NCBI GenBank assembly: GCA_005787665.1 | Contig: SYAB01000058.1 | Coordinates: 1 to 8,589 of the forward strand | DNA: 8,589 bases | Reading direction: 5' to 3' | Source: Actinomycetota bacterium | GTDB taxonomy: Bacteria; Actinomycetota; Actinomycetes; Mycobacteriales; Mycobacteriaceae | Part shown: positions 6,711 through 8,589 of the stretch, in pieces | Numbering within the stretch: position 1 is the stretch's first letter | Layout: every line of letters starts with the position of its first letter | Program-made: the position numbers and the translations under genes | Notes under the pieces: model-generated | What the model was told of the DNA's origin: nothing | Seen by the model: the letters and a program-made list of their open reading frames with translations, nothing else | The model's database searches: none

Positions 6711-7637
6711 TCAGGACGTCCCACCGGTCGGGTAGCGCACCTTCCCGATTCCGGCCAGGGCCTCGTGGTACACCTCGTCGGCATCGAGTCGGCGCAGGTC
6801 CTCGGCGAGGCATTCCCGGGTTTCGCGGCGGGCCAGCGGAAGTTGGGCGTCGGGCCGTCCGGTGCGGGCCAGCGTTGCTGTCGACCCCTGCTGCGGCCGG
6901 CTCAGGGTGATGGTCTGACTGGGCTGGGTCAGCGTCACTTCGAGTTCGCCGAACTCCCGGCTGACCGGACCGTCGATACGCGCGGCCAGCCAGCCGGCCA
7001 GCACGTCGAGGGCCGGCTCGGTGGCCAGGCCGGAAACCACCGCGGAAGTCACCGGCTCGTATGGGGGTTGCTCGAGCGCCGAGGCCAGCAATGCCCGCCA
7101 GTAGGTGATCCGGCTCCATGCCAGGTCGGTATCGCCCTGGGCGTAGCCCTCCAGCCTGCTGCGCAGCGCGGCCAGTGGATCGGGTGCACCGGTGGCATCG
7201 GTGATCCGTCGAATCGCCAAGCGGCCCAGAGGATCCCGCGCGGGAACTGCAGGCGCCGCGCCGGGCCACCAGGCGACCACGGGCGTGTCGGGCAGCAGGA
7301 AGGGCAGGACGACGCTGCTGGCGTGGTCGGCGAGTGGGCCGGAGGTCTTCAGCACGACCACCTCGCCGGCGCCGGCGTCGCCTCCCACCCGCAACTGGCC
7401 GTCCAGGCGCGGTTCGGCGGCATCCCGGTCGACGGGGACGACGACGATGATGCGGCAGGGGTGCTCCCGGCTGGCACCGACGGAGGCCTCGACCGCATCC
7501 TCCAGGATCTCCTCGGAGTCCGGGGCCACCACCAGGGTCAACACCCGGCCCAGCGTGATGGCGCCGCCCTCCTCGCGCAGCGAGGTGATCCGCTTGTTGA
7601 TCTCGTTGGTCGTGGTGTCCGGAAGATCGACGATCAT
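6711..7637 (-). CDS. opcA: Glucose-6-phosphate dehydrogenase assembly/effector protein OpcA
   Basis: OpcA is the partner of glucose-6-phosphate dehydrogenase: in cyanobacteria it activates and helps assemble G6PDH, and in Corynebacterium it is needed for full G6PDH activity. It has no known catalytic activity. The 308-residue protein matches mycobacterial OpcA in length and in landmarks: N-terminus [10 protein letters not shown] (1-10); [10 protein letters not shown] (59-68); [10 protein letters not shown] (87-96); PVVAWWPG (119-126); [16 protein letters not shown] (171-186); [15 protein letters not shown] (207-221); and a C-terminal [19 protein letters not shown] (276-294). The ATG at 7637 has GGAG 9 nt upstream and matches the conserved N-terminus. 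It begins 31 nt after the zwf stop, and its TGA is 2 nt before the pgl GTG, as expected for an operon in which Zwf and OpcA are co-produced. The identification is secure from the overall pattern; the molecular mechanism in mycobacteria is not shown by the sequence. Confidence 0.95.
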   Translation of the reverse strand: MIVDLPDTTTNEINKRITSLREEGGAITLGRVLTLVVAPDSEEILEDAVEASVGASREHPCRIIVVVPVDRDAAEPRLDGQLRVGGDAGAGEVVVLKTSGPLADHASSVVLPFLLPDTPVVAWWPGAAPAVPARDPLGRLAIRRITDATGAPDPLAALRSRLEGYAQGDTDLAWSRITYWRALLASALEQPPYEPVTSAVVSGLATEPALDVLAGWLAARIDGPVSREFGELEVTLTQPSQTITLSRPQQGSTATLARTGRPDAQLPLARRETRECLAEDLRRLDADEVYHEALAGIGKVRYPTGGTS

Positions 7638-7668
7638 CTGGTTCCGCTCCGATCGTCGCGCGGGCCCC

Positions 7669-8589
7669 TCACGGCCGCCGCCATTCGTGGCCCGTGCGCT
7701 CGAGCATCTCGAAGGCCGAGTCGGGTCCCCAGGTACCCGACTCGTACGGGTCGGGGGTGCCGTGCGTGGCCCAATACTCCAGCGCGGGATCGAGGATCTT
7801 CCACGACAGCTCGACCTCGGCGTTACTCGGGAACAGCGAGGGCTCGCCGAGCAACACGTCGAGGATCAGCCGCTCGTAGGCCTCCGGGGAGTCCTCGGCG
7901 AACGCCGAACCGTAGGAGAAGTCCATGTTGACATCGCGGACCTCCATCGCGCTGCCCGGCACCTTGGAACCGAAGCGCAGGGTGATCCCCTCGTCCGGTT
8001 GAACCCGGATCACCAGCGCATTCTGCCCGAGTTCCTCGGTCATGGTGGCGTCGAACGGCAGGTGCGGCGCACGTTTGAACATCAGCGCGATCTCGGTCAC
8101 CCTGCGGCCCAGCCGTTTTCCGGTCCGCAGATAGAACGGTACGCCCGCCCAACGCCGGGTGTCGACGTCGAGTGTGATGGCGGCGAAGGTCTCGGTGGTC
8201 GAGGTGTGGGAGAAACCCTCCTCGTCGAGCAGACCGGCCACGTGCTCGCCGCCCTGCCACCCGGCGGCGTACTGACCGCGGGAGGTGGTCAGATCCAGCG
8301 GCTGGACCAGCCTGGTGGCCGAGAGCACCTTGATCTTCTCGGTGCGCACCTCATCGGGGTGGAAGCTCACCGGCTCCTCGAGGGCGGTCAGTGCGAGCAG
8401 TTGCAGCAGGTGATTCTGGATCACGTCGCGGGCGGCGCCGATGCCGTCGTAATACCCGGCCCGCCCGCCCAGGCCGATGTCTTCGGCCAGGGTGATCTGG
8501 ACGCTGTCGACGTAGTGGCTGTTCCAGATCGGCTCGAAGAGTTCGTTGGCGAAGCGCCGGGCGCGGATGTTCTGAACGGTCTCCTTGCC
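7669..8589 (-). CDS. zwf: Glucose-6-phosphate 1-dehydrogenase, C-terminal part (5' end outside window)
   Basis: Zwf oxidises glucose 6-phosphate to 6-phosphogluconolactone with reduction of NADP+, the entry step of the oxidative pentose phosphate pathway, in the cytosol. The minus-strand frame is open from the right edge to TGA at 7671-7669, giving 306 residues of an expected 510 or so. It starts inside the motif that follows the substrate-binding DHYLGKE sequence: GKETVQNI is present, but the catalytic His and the Rossmann nucleotide-binding domain are off the edge. Also visible are FEPIWNSHYVDSVQITLAE, RAGYYDGIGAARDVIQNH (with the usual RD-x-x-QNH), TETFAAITLDVDTRRWAGVP, FYLRTGKRL and the C-terminal EPAL-like LDPALEYWATHG. 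A GTG at 8424 is internal because conserved sequence continues upstream. opcA follows after 31 nt. In related genomes tal and tkt lie upstream, so the full operon probably continues to the right. Confidence 0.96.
   Translation of the reverse strand, partial: GKETVQNIRARRFANELFEPIWNSHYVDSVQITLAEDIGLGGRAGYYDGIGAARDVIQNHLLQLLALTALEEPVSFHPDEVRTEKIKVLSATRLVQPLDLTTSRGQYAAGWQGGEHVAGLLDEEGFSHTSTTETFAAITLDVDTRRWAGVPFYLRTGKRLGRRVTEIALMFKRAPHLPFDATMTEELGQNALVIRVQPDEGITLRFGSKVPGSAMEVRDVNMDFSYGSAFAEDSPEAYERLILDVLLGEPSLFPSNAEVELSWKILDPALEYWATHGTPDPYESGTWGPDSAFEMLERTGHEWRRP

Noticed and set aside
5839..6735. 298-codon plus-strand open frame across the hypothetical gene, pgl and the opcA end
   Set aside because: It crosses three genes on the other strand that have family motifs or conserved position, and its composition is Gly/Arg-rich with no domain.
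6709..7269. Long minus-strand extension of pgl upstream of its GTG start, suggesting an opcA-pgl fusion
   Set aside because: This stretch is opcA read in a different frame. The conserved OpcA protein ends properly at 6711 and the extension has no similarity to known proteins.
6633..7931. 432-codon plus-strand open frame antisense to pgl, opcA and zwf
   Set aside because: It spans three gene boundaries and reads as Gly/Arg/Gln-rich low-complexity sequence; opcA and zwf on the minus strand are certain.

Overview
The window is high-GC actinobacterial DNA, and its gene content points to the genus Mycobacterium in the broad sense (probably an environmental, non-tuberculous Mycolicibacterium type). 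The TpiA, SecG, Pgl, OpcA and Zwf proteins resemble the M. tuberculosis proteins as I remember them. The zwf-opcA-pgl block linked to tpiA/secG is the usual mycobacterial arrangement. The presence of a complete ppc gene, which to my knowledge M. tuberculosis lacks, argues against the tuberculosis complex. Species cannot be named from the sequence alone.

Layout, left to right. On the + strand are the 3' part of tpiA (1-696, cut by the left edge) and secG (738-971). Facing them on the - strand is a YtcJ-like metal-dependent amidohydrolase of unknown substrate (1005-2687). A 93-bp divergent regulatory region (2688-2780) separates it from ppc (2781-5576, + strand), a full-length phosphoenolpyruvate carboxylase. 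ppc converges, with only 5 bp between stop codons, on a four-gene - strand cluster transcribed from right to left: zwf (7669 to beyond the right edge, 5' part missing), opcA (6711-7637), pgl/devB (5971-6708) and a small helical hypothetical protein (5582-5965).

How the genes fit together: TpiA serves lower glycolysis. Ppc replenishes oxaloacetate from phosphoenolpyruvate. Zwf (with its partner OpcA) and Pgl carry out the first two steps of the oxidative pentose phosphate pathway and supply NADPH. The window is therefore a central-carbon locus with two outsiders: secG (protein export) and the amidohydrolase. The small helical protein has no known role but sits in the pentose phosphate operon.

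Regulation visible in the sequence: secG and ppc each have a TANNNT/ATACT-like -10 element ending exactly 6 nt before the ATG, which suggests leaderless mRNAs. The amidohydrolase/ppc gap carries a perfect 12-bp palindrome and back-to-back -10-like hexamers. No RNA genes, insertion sequences, CRISPR arrays, phage genes or long repeats were seen, and no stretch longer than about 100 bases is without a gene. I did not find a convincing new biological system. The best leads are the amidohydrolase with its divergent control region and the small hypothetical protein.
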